This document shows, piece by piece, positions 1-11,625 of a stretch of 64,000 nt of DNA (position 1 is its first letter; the number at the start of each line of letters is the position of its first letter). A program made the position numbers and the translations under genes. The notes under the pieces were generated by a model that was given only the letters and a program-made list of their open reading frames with translations, was not told where the DNA came from and did not search any database. The stretch comes from Cannabis sativa (lineage: Eukaryota > Streptophyta > Magnoliopsida > Rosales > Cannabaceae): positions 78,297,580 through 78,361,579 of the forward strand of contig NC_083610.1 of assembly GCF_029168945.1 (NCBI RefSeq), in the 5' to 3' direction.

Positions 1-160
1 TCGGTTTGGACGTGTTAACCCGACCAAACCGACCAATTTCATTGGGCGGGTTACTATTTTCTTTTTTCTTGATTGGACGGGTTGCACTTAGATTTTTGTA
101 ACCCGATCTTTACATTGGGTTGAACAAAATATACCATAAACCGACCAACGTACACCCCTA
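1..160. repeat. End of a dispersed repeat (hAT-like terminus)
   Basis: Truncated by the window start. It is rich in alternating CGACC / GGGTTG motifs and ends in ACACCCCTA. The same type of end is seen near 26365, and the inverted form (TAGGG..TTCAT) bounds the element at 53822-54503. No coding content. The family assignment rests only on the terminal motif. Confidence 0.3.
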
Positions 161-596
161 ATAACAAGTACTTTCTTCAAAAAAAAAATTCTTTACATTA
201 TTTAAAAGTTATATGTTTTTAATATTTTTGTAGAGTTTATATATAAGATATTCATCTTACAAATTGTGATCCATACAAAATTGTACCATTAATTTCTAAA
301 AAAATTACACAAAATACTTAAATTGCATTTTATTTTTTGTATTTTTATAGATTTTTCTTTCTACATTTTCAGGGACTGTTATTTTTCTTAAAAAAAAAAC
401 ATTATTTTTATGTTGTTATAACATTATATTATGTTTTTACAACATAAAAACAACATTTTTTTTAAAACAACCAAAAAATAATAATTTGCATTTTTGTAAA
501 AAAATAATAATTCGTAGAAAAATAAAAAATACTTTTTGTCATTTTTGAGTATTTATAAAATAATCTTTTTCTTTCAAGCCATTAAAAATGATTACC
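161..596. other. AT-rich intergenic stretch
   Basis: I see no gene here. It holds poly-A and poly-T runs and a short imperfect palindrome around 410-470 built from ACAACAT / ATGTTGT. Confidence 0.4.
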
Positions 597-606
597 AAAC
601 TACATT

Positions 607-1077
607 CGTAGAAGGAAAATGCTTACGGCTTTAGAATTGTGGCTTGTAATTTGTTGGGCCATCTTGTTGATCTAATAGCTAAATATCATGGGGGCAATTA
701 TCCAGCGGAGGTGGTTGAAGCTCTTGGTGTTAAGGAGGCACTTAGCTGGTTAAAAGATAAGGAATGGAATCAAGTTGAAGTAGAGACTGATAGCATGGTA
801 ACAGTCCAAGCAATCTTTAGTAATCAACACATGACTTCTGTTTTTGGTTTGATTGTTAATGATTGTAAAAGTTTATTATCAGTTTTAAATAATGTAAGTG
901 TTCGTTTTATTAGACGATCAGCAAACCGAGTTGTTCACTTTGTTGCCAGGCGCTCTCGGTTTTTCTCTGATTGTAGCATTCATGGGAATGTTGTTCCTAA
1001 TGAGCTTCATGCTCTTTTGTATGATGAATGCTAAAGTTCAATGAAGTTGATATTTCATTTTCAAAAAAAAAAAAAAA
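607..1077 (+). mobile_element. 5'-truncated LINE 3' end with poly(A) tail and TSD
   Basis: A complete short non-LTR insertion. It contains the RNase H-like end of a LINE ORF, a short 3' UTR and a 15-base poly(A) run at 1063-1077. The direct repeat AAACTACATT occurs at 597-606 and again at 1075-1084; the first three As of the second copy are shared with the tail. Severe 5' truncation plus poly(A) plus TSD is the classic signature of target-primed reverse transcription. Confidence 0.8.
612..1034 (+). pseudogene. LINE RNase H-like domain (RVT_3 type), partial
   Basis: The reading frame is open from 612, just inside the 5' truncation, to a TAA at 1032-1034; there is no convincing native start. 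It resembles the plant RNase H-like domain found at the end of LINE reverse transcriptase proteins. Visible family features are the EVVEALGVKEALSWL helix, a following VETDS with an acidic residue of the active site, and the RRSANRVVHFVAR motif near the end. The first beta strands are missing. It is homologous to the minus-strand copy at 7276-7884, which shares KEALSWLK / REALSWLK and RSAN..HYVAR / HFVAR. It is a dead fragment, not a host gene. Confidence 0.7.
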
Positions 1078-1344
1078 CTACATTACAACATTGTAAAGTG
1101 AAACTTGCATCGTTTCATTCTTTCTTTACCGTTGACTAATAGTGTAGCATTAAAATATGTTTATGTGATCGTGTTATTTATAGTTCAAATAGGAACTTAA
1201 GTCGGGCTTCGAGCAATATTGCTAAACATATATTATTTTTGTGTATATATATATAAATATATGTTGTATTGATTGAGTGGTATAATATAAAATATAACAT
1301 TGAGATGTTTGAATTATAAAAGAAAAAGGAAAAAAAAAAAGCTC

Positions 1345-1660
1345 CTTTTAGTGCACAATATAATTTTTTTGTGACTAAATGTGATTTTTAGTCACAACAA
1401 ATTAGTCACAATAAAAAATTACTTGTGACTAAAATATAGTATTTAAATACTAGATGTCACTAATTTAATTTTAATTAGGACAACTATTGTGACTAAAAAT
1501 AAATATAGTCACAACAAACTATAATTTTTGTGACCAATATATTTAACCACGGGTCTTTAAGTAATAACATAGAAACGATAATTTATAATTACTCACTACT
1601 TTTTTATTGTTTGTCGCAAGTTATGTTGTGACTAAAAGTAAAAAAATTTATAGTGAGAAT
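1345..1660. repeat. MITE-like cluster of GTGACTAAA / TTTAGTCAC inverted motifs
   Basis: The nonamer GTGACTAAA and its complement alternate at least seven times (for example near 1370, 1397, 1424, 1488, 1505 and 1627), so the region can fold on itself. There is no ORF. It looks like a small non-autonomous DNA element. I could not fix outer ends or a TSD. Confidence 0.4.
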
Positions 1661-1934
1661 AGAATTTAGAAATAAATTTTAGTATTTTTGTAATATATAG
1701 AAAGATGTGGTTATTTTTTTACAAATAAAGAAAAGATGGAATTAACATAGTAACTGCATGTGTTTTTAAAATTAAATAGAAGCAAAAAAGAACAGCTCAA
1801 CTAATTTTAGAAAAGAAAAAGAAACAATTACAAAAATAATTTAAGTACTGTTATTTATGAAATTTTTGACATTTTGTTTGTGGTGTTCTTAGAATTCTTT
1901 CTCCACATAGGTGACTTTAAGAGGGTGGATGTAT

Positions 1935-2600
1935 TAATAAACAAACCATAACTTTTTTTTTCTTCTCAAATAAGTCTCTACTTAGTAAATTTATAAATAA
2001 GACGTAGTCTTTATTTAGAATTGTAATTGATTAAATAAATTAATTAATATAATCTACAAAATAATATTATTCCAGATAATGTGGGGATCATGAACTTATA
2101 TAACTAAACTCATAATTAGTAGATTCAAAATTTACAAAATAAATTTCCTAACTTATTAATTCCTCCTGACTCTGCTATAGATTTAGAATTGCACTCCTGA
2201 TTACATAAAACGCTCTATTTACTAAGAATAGATACACTATAAATTATCCATTATTTTAATCAAAACAATCAACGATCATCTATAGACGGTTTACATCGAG
2301 TAGGGACAAAATTACTATTTTACCACACTTCAATGTATTTTATCCTTAAAACACTTAGCTTTTTATAAATCATATTTCCGTAAACTAACATAATTAACGA
2401 AATAAGAGCTCTTTCATTTATATCTTTTAGCTAAGCTCTGAGAAAATCATCGTTTCACTTCTATATAGTTATAGAAGCTATATATTCTATTTCTATGATT
2501 AACGCTCCCGCTCAATTACACTACTGTGTTCCCAATATATAACTATGGGCTAACCCTATGGGTAAGCAGTAACGAAAGAACATGTGCAATATAGTTAAGA
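1935..2600. repeat. Fragment of a copia LTR family (paralogue of 60330-60960)
   Basis: Collinear with the middle of the solo LTR at 59664-61475. Shared blocks include CTTATTAATTCCTCCT, ATCATCGTTTCAC and the tract around TATGATTAACGCTCCC. Only this internal part is present; neither LTR terminus is visible, so it is a relic. Confidence 0.65.
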
Positions 2601-3557
2601 TAGCCAATACAATATGGGCTAATCAACTAAGTGATGCTTACTTACAAAAAATATTACAGTAAATTTATGAAATCTTTTTCACAGTAAATATCAGTCCAAT
2701 CTAATATATAGCTAATACATCTGATCCTAATTTATTTTACTAATGCTTTGGAAAAGATATACCACTTAGCCAAGTACGTTGCTGATTATTACGTTAGTGT
2801 AAATCTAGTACACTAATAAATCATGGACCTAAAAATTTGAAGCATATGATCATGATTATTTTCTACAGTGTAGACAACCAGTGACAAACCTAACTTAGAG
2901 GTTATGGGGGTTGTAGCCCTCACCGAAAAAAATTACATAAAATAATTAAATATTTTTATTATAATTTAACAATTATATATCAAAATTATAAAATAGCCCC
3001 AAAAATAATTTTTTATAACAATTAAACTCTTTTAAATTAATTAAACTTATTAGGGTTAATTGTATTTTTTCAATTAAGTAAGCACATATATATTATATAA
3101 TAATTAAGCCTCCATATACTAAAATTTTTAGGTCCATCACTATAATCATGATTGTCCATAAGTTCAGGATTTAATATGAACCATGTAATTTATATTATAT
3201 TAATTAAGATAAATTTTATTTAAGGCATAAAACTCCAACCAAAGAAGAGTACATATATTTATTATATTAGATTGATATAAATTATTTAATTTTTGATGAC
3301 TAATTCATAAAAACTAATTTAATCACTACACTATCTTATAATTAGAAACTACAACGTGATAAATAAATAAATAAATAATAATAATAATTTAAAATTACAA
3401 CTAAAAAGTTTTTATTTTTATTATTCCGTCAAAATAGAAAATATTAACTCTTTTTGCTCGTATAATAAAAATAAAATCATACAAATACATGCTTTAATAA
3501 AGAAATATTATTATAATAGAACATTAATTGACAAAATAAATATTAAAAGCTAATTAG
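2601..3557. other. AT-rich intergenic with a possible TIR element at 2879-3143
   Basis: No gene seen. CAGTGACAAACCTAA near 2879 faces TTTTTAGGTCCATCACTA ending near 3143; these are imperfect inverted termini of a CAGTGRCGGACC-type plant element. No convincing TSD. An AAAT/AAT microsatellite lies at about 3360-3388. Confidence 0.3.
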
Positions 3558-3936
3558 GATTTTTATCCCCAAACTTTAACATGCATCAAATTATGTCCTC
3601 TGAACTTTTTTGACCATTAAAAATTCCTCATGAACTATCGAGATTGTTAAATTTAAGGGTTTTTGTTTAATTTCATTCAATTTTATTATTTCAGTGATTG
3701 TTTATGTACTAAATCATGTTTCCCAGACTTTGATATCTACCAAATCATGCCTCTCGAATTTTTTGACATATACTAAATCATGCCCCCTGAAATTTCATCC
3801 GTGTTAGACTTTTTTTTACTAAAATTAGACAAAAGTCCTTAAATTCAACAATTTTAATAGTTCAGAGGGCATTTTTAACGACCTTAAAAGTTCAGAAAAC
3901 ATAATTTAGTACATATCAAAGTTCGGAGTAAAAATC
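3558..3936. mobile_element. Small TIR element (MULE-like MITE)
   Basis: The left terminus GATTTTTATCCCCAAACTTT is inverted at the right end as AAAGTTCGGAGTAAAAATC. The arms contain repeated ATCAAATTATG / CATAATTTAGT blocks and paired CTGAAC / GTTCAG motifs. Flanks CTAATTAG and TTAATTAG suggest an 8-9 bp TSD with one mismatch. 379 bp, no coding capacity. Confidence 0.55.
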
Positions 3937-5456
3937 TTAATTAGGCAATATAAATTCATCTAGTCACAGTTGGTTTTTTATGGTTTACCCGTGCTAGAGA
4001 GTGGTGAAATCTTGCCCGTTGGATGTCAAAAAAGAACACTCCCAAGTAATCCAACACTTGCCAATCTCTTGAGGTTTTTCACTCCTCAAATTTAACTGAG
4101 GTATTTCATAATTGGCTTATTAAAACAAATTAAAAGAAGTACAAAAAAAAAAGTACCATATCATATAAGATTAAACACATTAAAAGTATCAATAACAAAT
4201 ACAAAAAATTATTTATTAGAAAAAATATTATTAAAAAATAAAATTAAAAAAAAAAAAGTAAAAAAACAAACTTAAAAAAACACAAAAGGACAAGAACCAC
4301 TTGTCATTTGCATTCTTATTATATAGTAGATATATAGATTTAACAAAAATAAGAGTATTTGAATCTGAGGTACAATTTATGTTTTTGATTAGTTTAAACC
4401 ACAAAAATGAAAATACAATTTTTATTTTTGAAAAATGAAAACTTGTTTGATAACTATTTTTATTTGTTTTTAAATAAAAGTGGTTTTACTAATTTCTTTT
4501 TTCTTTACTCAAGATAGAAAAAGTAGTGAAAGTAGGATGCAAATACAAAATCATTTTGATTAATTTTTTTTTTATTTCAAACATACTTTTGAAAAACTTA
4601 TCACCCTAAATAAATTTGGTTTGACCAACAGTAACATATTTGCTCACAAGGGATAGATATTCTGGAAAATATGTAAAGCCAAAAACTTCTGGATAATACT
4701 GTGAAAGTTGTAAAGTAGGGTTGACTTGGTCCCCAATTGTGTAGTATATATTGGTTTTATTATGCAACTACAAGTATTAATCAATTTTGGTATCAAAATC
4801 GAATAGAAATTACTACCCCTTCCCCTATTCCAAACAGCTTTTTAAGTTCTTAATTGAAAATATTTTTTCTAATTTTTATTAGGACAAAAGAAAAAAAAAA
4901 TATCAACAAATAAATAAATAAAACCCTATAACAATTTACAAGGTGAGGAATCTAATCATAAGCAATTAGTATTCTAAATATGGGTCAGATTTTTTATCAC
5001 AACACGACATCAATATGAGTACAATTCAACATGAAAAAGAAAAATATAAGATTGAAAACGACACAAAACGATATTATAAATTGGTACAATATGATATAAA
5101 AATTATGAGCTTAAGCATGAGATAACATGATGTTCGAAGACAGGACACGTAAACACGAACAGAGTAATCCAAAAGCACAATACGTTAAAAAAAAAAAAAG
5201 TCTAATAATTTTGATGATAAATGTTATTTCAAAATTTGCACTAATAACGCGTTAAAACAAAGCACGACATGAATAGAGAAACTATAAAGTACTGCATGTT
5301 AAAAATACATCCACGAGAATAGCAATAAAACCCTTGAAAACCAAGTCCTAATGGCTCTTGTAATCTCGGTATTAAAGGGAAAATATTCAACAATTTACTA
5401 ATAAGTAATGGGAATCAATAGTAAGGTAATCATTCCCTTACATTTGTTTACTTGCA
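3937..5456. other. AT-rich intergenic
   Basis: No gene or bounded element recognised. The sequence is low-complexity AT with several poly-A runs. Confidence 0.35.
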
Positions 5457-5465
5457 TTATTAAAA

Positions 5466-6179
5466 GAATAATTAGCTTTTTTAGTCCCTGTACTTATGAC
5501 ACTATACTATGATGCCCCTTAATTTATAAGTGTAGTTAAAAATACCCCTAAAATATATCAGTTGGAATAGTATAATTCTTCTATCTAATTTTGTTAAAAT
5601 TGACTAAAGTTGACTGTTAAATTAATAATGTGGCATTATACATAGATAGTAGTTGAAAAATTATATACCATTAGGAAAATAAATTACAAGTCATAAAAAT
5701 TACAATCACAGGAAAAAAAAAATGAAAAATAACATCCCAAAAAATAGAATATCATTACCTTAATTTTCCAAAAATCTCATGTTCTTTCTAGTGATATCCA
5801 TCTCTTCAAATACTGTAGAATCCTAATTTTACACCTTTTTCTAATTTGAACTGCTAAAAAACGATTGGAATTATTTTAATAAAATTATTTTTATTAAATT
5901 TTTTTAAAAGGTTATGAAATCATTTTTTAATCATCTTTCACTGTCAGTTATTATGCCACCTCATAGTCAATTTTCCCTCTAAAAAGAGATGAAATTACTA
6001 CTCTATCCTTTGTTATAATACCACATCATCAATACAAACAGTATTTTTAAACAAAATAAACAGAAGGACTAAATGTATGCATATAAAATTATACAAGGAC
6101 TATTTATAACAAGCTGAATAGATTAAGGGGCATAATAGTATAGTGTCATAAGTACAGGGGGTAAAAAAGATAATTATTC
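5466..6179. mobile_element. Non-autonomous MULE-like element with 9-bp TSD
   Basis: Long terminal inverted repeats: the left arm begins GAATAATTAGCTTTTTTAG and continues through CCCTGTACTTATGACACTAT; the right arm carries the complement. The 9-bp direct repeat TTATTAAAA occurs at 5457-5465 and 6180-6188. Long TIRs with a 9-bp TSD are the signature of Mutator-like elements. The 714-bp interior has no meaningful ORF. Confidence 0.75.
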
Positions 6180-6808
6180 TTATTAAAATTAGGAAAGGGA
6201 GAAGTTGATTAAATAAGGGAGAAAAGAAAGGGAGAACTTCTCCCACCAATTTTGTAAGGAATGCCATTAAGGGTAATGAATTTTTATTATTTTTATTTTA
6301 TTTTTTAATATTAAATATATAATGACAATTTTGTCCTTTAAAATATGTCTTGCAAAATAACTACCATATAATATAGTTTAACTTAAAAGGGCAATTTAGT
6401 CAATTTAAGCATTCCGATTACGTTTCCTAATAAAGTAAACAAGATAAATCACAACTATTCCATTTCTAAAAAAATTTAGTAAACAACATATTACAAATAT
6501 TGATTCCGATTATTTTTCATTTATTCCGTTACATTTCTCCATTAATTTATTCCGATTCTGATTACAGTATAGTAAACGTGCCATAAATGGGATTTAGTAA
6601 TTAAAATTTAATATTATGATGTATTCATTCTCTATAAATACTAGCATTTTACATATTAAAAATGATCTGAAATTTTGTACTAGCATATACGTTGCATAAA
6701 TATTATGAGAATTATTATTTAAAGTATTTAAGAAATTCGATTGGCACATTTTCATTCGATTTTGAACACTTTACCCATAAATAACAACTTATGAGGAGTA
6801 ATTATTAG

Positions 6809-7140
6809 GGATTATTTCACAAATACACAAAAACAACAAAAAAAATTACAAAAATACGATTTCACGGAATTTTAAATATTTTTATGATTTTTTGATTTTA
6901 TTTACAGAAAATACGGTATTTTTATATTGTACTCTTATTAATTTATTATTGATTTTTTGTTATGTTAATGCTATTTTTTGTTGTTGTTTTGATATTATTT
7001 AGATGTTATTTTCATATTACTTTTATGTAGTTTTCTTATTGTTTTCGTGTTATTTCTATGGAAAACTGTGTAAATATAAAAAAAAAATCTGTAAACGTAA
7101 AAATGTAATTTTTTTTACAAAAAATAATGTCTTATGTAAC
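6809..7140. repeat. Dispersed AT-rich family, copy 1
   Basis: Shares the layout AAAATTACAAAAATAC, then a TTTTTATTTA(C)A block, then GTTGTTTT / TTATAGTTGT-like T-rich phrases, with 24960-25245 and 27490-27784. No coding content. Class unknown. Confidence 0.35.
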
Positions 7141-7243
7141 TATTCCTAATTATAATCTTAATATTGGGATCGGACTTCTATAATTTTTAGTGTCCTTTTT
7201 TATAAATTTCTTTGTTCTTATTATTTTTAATTATCAAACTGCC

Positions 7244-8640
7244 TTTTTTTTTTTTTTTGAAAGAAGTGTTCTTTATTAATGATTCGAGCAATCGCTCATA
7301 AGGATAGACAACAAGTCCAAAAAAACACTGTTAATGGAAAACATACGCTCAGCTAAATACACAGAGTGCCGAGCAACATAGTGCGCAGCACAATTCGCAG
7401 AACGCTTAACAAAAACTAAAGAAACATTACTCATACTATGGAGAAGGGTCTTGCAATCTTCTACCACTGGGCCGAAAGCTGAAGCAAAAACCTCAGCACT
7501 ACGGACAGCTCCAGCACAAACCAAGCTATCAGTTTTAACAATTGCGTGGGAATGGGCGTGATTTTTCAGCCAACTCAGGGCCTCCCTAACGCCCATGATC
7601 TCAGCCAGTTCGGGTGACACTCTCCCAAACTTTAACCCAGCAAAGGCAGCAACTAACTCTCCCACTGTGTTCCTCACAACACAGTCGAACCCATGCTTTG
7701 AAGAATGCTCAAAAATGGCAGCATCTACATTAAGCTTGATACCTGAAACCGGTTTAACACAAAGCTCCAAACCATCTCCATCTTTGAGAGGAGACAATAA
7801 AGGAATGTTACCCTTTCCTTGAGCTTTCAACCATTGATCAAGACTTGCTGTAGCAAATGAAACCACATCCTTCACAGTACGAACCTAATGCTTCCAAATG
7901 AGATCGTTTCTAGCAGCCCAAATAGCCCAACACAACATAACAACTCTGCCCGTGGCCTCCCCAGAAACCAGCTGAAAAGTGTCCAACAACCACAGCTGAA
8001 GTGAGGTTGCATCTCTACTGGTAGTAGCTAAACCAGCGTAATTCCAACAAGCCCAAGCAAAATTACAAGACACAAAAAGGTGGCATTCAGTCTCAGCAAA
8101 GATGCCACAGAATGGACAAAGATTTTCAGTTAAAACCTTCTTGATACACAGATTTGACTTAGTAGCAAGACAATTTGAAGTCGCCCTCCAAACAAGATCC
8201 TTGGCTTTGGGAGGCACTTTGAGAGACCACAAAATCTTCCATAGACCATTGGAAGGTGAAAAATCTGGTGTGAACTTCATGCTATGCAACATGTTGTAAG
8301 CACTACGAACGGAGTAGAAACCATTCTTCTCAGCAACCCAATACCACGAGTCATCAATAGCCGAAGCAATTAGAGGTATACCAAGAATGAGAGCAGCGTC
8401 TTCAGGAGAGAAAAGATCTTGCACAACGTCGACATCCCAACTTCGATTATTAGCTTGGAAAAGGCTGCTAACGGTGAAGTTTTCCAACCCCTGAACAACC
8501 GGGTTTGGTGTTGGTCTGTCAAGAACAGGGAGCCATGGGTCAGAGGTAATTTGCATCGATAAGCCCGTGCCAATCCTTTTCCTCAAACCAGATTTAACAA
8601 CATCCTTCGCAGAAAAATTATATTTAGCATCGCTTCTTTA
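7244..8640 (-). mobile_element. 5'-truncated LINE 3' end, minus strand
   Basis: On the minus strand it reads the end of a reverse transcriptase protein, then a short UTR and a poly(A) tail (the T-run at 7244-7258 on the plus strand). The 5' boundary is near 8625-8640, where the coding homology stops. The upstream RT and endonuclease domains are absent. No reliable TSD was found. Confidence 0.7.
7276..8632 (-). pseudogene. LINE zf-RVT plus RNase H-like C-terminus with one in-frame TAG
   Basis: One frame runs from about 8632 to 7276. The first part (8586-7888) resembles the zinc-binding domain that follows LINE reverse transcriptases (zf-RVT): SDPWLP, SVRSAYNML, a WKILWSLKVPPKAKDLVWRA-type helix, then CPFCG..ETECHLFVSC supplying paired Cys and His. 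The second part (7884-7276) is an RNase H-like domain with KLNVDAA, EALSWLK, KTDS and KRSANCAAHYVARH. A single TAG at 7885-7887 separates them with no frame change. It is 5' truncated, so non-functional whatever the cause of the stop. Confidence 0.75.
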
Positions 8641-8880
8641 TCAACACTTTAAAAAAAAAGTGTTGCGAAACTGCTATAAAATTTATTTAGGCACACTTAA
8701 AAAATAAGTGTTGCTACATATCATCATCAAATTATAAATTATTAACTTTAATAATAATTATACTTTCATACGATAACACTTTAAAAATAACTGTTGTTAT
8801 TTTATATTGCAATAAAAAAGATAACACTTTCTTAAAAAGTGTTTCTAATGAGCAATATTTTTTTAAGAAAATTAATATGT
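8641..8880. repeat. AACACTTT / AAAGTGTT TIR-type repeat
   Basis: Three or more short inverted pairs of ACACTTT and AAGTGTTGC, at about 8645-8668, 8692-8716, 8785-8805 and 8824-8848. The same motif makes up the element split by the copia insertion at 18030-24215. Probably CACTA-like or another MITE family; the ends are not defined here. Confidence 0.4.
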
Positions 8881-8905
8881 TTGAAATAAGATGTATATGT
8901 ATATA

Positions 8906-10900
8906 CTAGCAAAAAATTACGTGCGAGGCACGTATACTAAATTTTATGCTAGTTTTTTTCTATATTATTTGAAAGTGATATAATTAAAAATTAAAGAAAA
9001 AATATTCTTAGTTATTAAGTGAGATATTATTATGTGTATCTAAATATTATAGTATATAATGTTGTCAATTAAAAGTGAATACTGAATGCAATATATTAGT
9101 GTTTAAGAAAAATTGATGATTTAAATATGTTCTTAAGTTAATCCAAAAATAAACTAAAAATTGATGTTCCAATACTTAAAGAAACATTACTTAAATGAGT
9201 GTAAGATAAAAAAAAAAAAATTCAATCTCTAAATTATTGATAATTGAAGATAGTATTTGTGTAAAAAATTGTAGATAAGAAAACTAATGATACTCATTGG
9301 TGGATTTCAATCTTCATTTGCTTCGATAGAGACAATAGTGTAATTTTTGTATTTTGCACTTTTCATTCTAGCCGGGTCCGCATATAACTGAATTGTCTAT
9401 TTTTTCGTTAATAAATTGAATATGGTAGTGTCGACAAAGCGGCGGTGTTCCTGCAAACAGTGATGTATTTTCATTTAAGATGATTAGACATGGTGTGCAT
9501 AATTTATTTAATTAAAAGAATCAACTTATGAAAGACATGTAAAACTATTTTATTTTTTTAAAACTACACCTCTGCAGTATATTCCATTAGTTAGGTAGCG
9601 GTACACGAAAATATTTTTTTCACAATATCTGCGAACATGACAGCAGATAGGCTCTTTGTATTGTCATCAAGTTCAACATATGCTATAGCACTGTAAAATG
9701 CATAATAAGATTGTTACTATCTTTTTTAATTTTAACTTAATTTCAATAACATCACATGTTTTGTAATATACCGTGGTGTAGGAAATCTTTCTTGGCCGTA
9801 TGTTGGCTTGTCACATATGATTTTTTCAATACGAATGTATAAATCTATTTTTTTATTACATGCATCACATGACATGTAATAAAAACTCTGGACAGTATCA
9901 GTTATTTTTATTAAGCAATCTATTTATTATTAACATTTCATGCCAATTTTTTATGTTTTTTTTTTAAAACAAAAAATAATTAGCTTAGTTTTTTTTACTA
10001 TGTATTTTTTGTTCAAGATTTGTTTACATTGAACTTTTTGATGTAGTTTGTTATTTATTTAAAATAAGGTTGGTTTTTTAAGTTTTTTTTTTTTTTAAAA
10101 AAATAAAAATATTAATTGCAAAACACGTATAATTAGTTTTTTTTTTAATTAAATTTAATTAAATAATATTAATTGTAATATGTTAAGTTTTTTTAATTGA
10201 ATTATATATATTTTTTATTTTCACTATTGCGATTACATTTTCTCATTTGAATCTTGTAACCGTAATTAGATTGCATGTTTATTATTTATTTTGGAAACTC
10301 AAAAACTGCTTAGGAAAAAAAAACACAAAATAATACAAAATCAAACCCTAAATATTTTTAATTATCACAAAAAAAAAACAATAAATATTTTTATTTTGTC
10401 ATGTACTTATACATATTATATTAGACGTTTTCCACGATGATGGGACTAAATTAAATAGTATACCAAATTTGAATAGTATACCATTGAATGAGATTTTATG
10501 ATTATTCATGCCAAACAAACCAAAATTCGATATCCTCTGATTCCCAAAATCATGAATTAAAAAAGCACTCAATCATATTTCTATCTATCAATGAATTATT
10601 GAATCAAGAGGCCTACATTAATGAAAACATAGTCATCAACCACTAATGGCGAAACAGCCACTTCACAGAATAATCTCAATTACAGTGAAAAAATAATAAT
10701 CTAATTTTAAAATCTCATCATAACAATAACAATAAATTCAATTGAGAAATTAAGAAGAATATATTGATAAAAGACTAAAAATAATCACCTTCAAATTTTG
10801 AGTGTGAGCTCATCCTTTTCACCGTAGAGGTAGTGAAGAATGTAAGGGGTAACTCCAATGACGGCGACCCATGATCCGGTCATGATGACGTGTGTCTGGT
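8906..10900 (-). mobile_element. Helitron, 3' end at 8906 (5' end not found)
   Basis: Read on the minus strand, the 3' end shows the Helitron signature: a perfect hairpin with 6-bp arms and 3-base loop (8919-8933), nine bases, then CTAG (8906-8909), followed by host T. RPA-like coding remnants on the same strand (9595-9897) fit, since plant Helitrons carry RPA1-like genes. A TOM6-like fragment at 10791-10901 may be captured cargo. The right limit is a guess because I could not recognise the 5' TC terminus. Confidence 0.55.
9595..9897 (-). pseudogene. Replication protein A (RPA1) C-terminal-like remnant
   Basis: The minus strand reads, in a first exon (about 9897-9774), YYMSCDACNKK then KIICDKPTYG, which resembles the zinc-ribbon part of the RPA1 C-terminal OB fold (Rep_fac-A_C). 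A plausible intron (donor GTATAT near 9773, acceptor TTTTACAG ending 9691) leads to a second exon (9690-9595) reading AIAYVELDDNTKSLSAVMFAD, matching the beta strands of the same domain, and ending at TAA. The N-terminal OB folds are not seen. RPA1-like proteins are typical Helitron passengers, and a Helitron 3' end lies 0.7 kb downstream on the same strand. It could instead be a decayed host RPA copy. Confidence 0.55.
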
Positions 10901-10901
10901 A
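10791..10901 (-). pseudogene. TOM6-like fragment (mitochondrial import receptor subunit)
   Basis: The minus strand reads THVIMTGSWVAVIGVTPYIL, then HYLYGEKDELTLKI and a TGA at 10793-10791. This closely resembles the C-terminal half of plant TOM6, a roughly 54-residue single-span subunit of the mitochondrial outer membrane translocase. The usual N-terminal part (FPGMFxRKPDKAAALKQL-like) is absent: the match stops near 10901, where AT-rich DNA begins. A 3' UTR-like stretch of about 300 bases follows. It looks like a captured or retrocopied gene fragment. A short initiation at the internal Met (10883) cannot be excluded but would make only about 31 residues. Confidence 0.6.
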
Positions 10902-11625
10902 ATTAAATATTAATGAGATTTGTTTTATTTTTATTTTAATATTTTATTATATATAAATAATACTTTATTATTTTATTATATATAAATAAAAAGTCACCCA
11001 TGAATTTCTCATCATAAACCAAGATCATAAACCAAAAATTCAGTTATATAGGCACACTTAAACTAAATATTTTGTTATTTTATTCACACGTAATTTTTTT
11101 AAAATATAACTGTTTTATTAAGTGCTCCTACCCACTACACCGATTTTTTCTCCTGCAACACTCATCTTTTACTCCTACTCATACTCATTTCTTCTTCCTC
11201 TCTTAATGCAGACAGATGCAAGTTTCTATGAAATTTTTTCCCTCACCAAGGTACTAACTCCATCTATCTATCAATTAAAATTTATTACTCTCATTTCTTC
11301 ATTTTAGAATCAAAATATCATTGCTTTATTACGTTTAGTTTTTACTTTATTGGAGATTGATCAATGACTTTGTGAATTTCATTTACTACAGTATTAATAT
11401 TTATATACATATACTTTTTTTTATATCTTAAACTTTGGCTACATTCAATATTCATATATAAGTTTAAATTAATTTATTTAACATCAATTATTGAATCATG
11501 ATCACCATTTTTATATATAAATATATATAATTTCTCTTTTTGCAGTCTACATGGATCAACAAAAGAGAATTTGAAGATAGAACAGCTTCGTGATGTCGAA
11601 AAGTGCTTTAGAAATCTATATAATT
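10902..11625. other. AT-rich intergenic
   Basis: No gene recognised. A short direct repeat TTTTATTATATATAAATAA occurs twice near 10943-10990. Confidence 0.35.

Noticed and set aside
8669..8676. AAACTGC after the minus-strand LINE matches AAACTGC before its poly(T), as a TSD
   Set aside because: The right copy lies within the ACACTTT/AAGTGTTGC repeat region that continues on both sides of it, and the left flank shows no such repeat. Seven matching bases in AT-rich DNA is plausibly chance.
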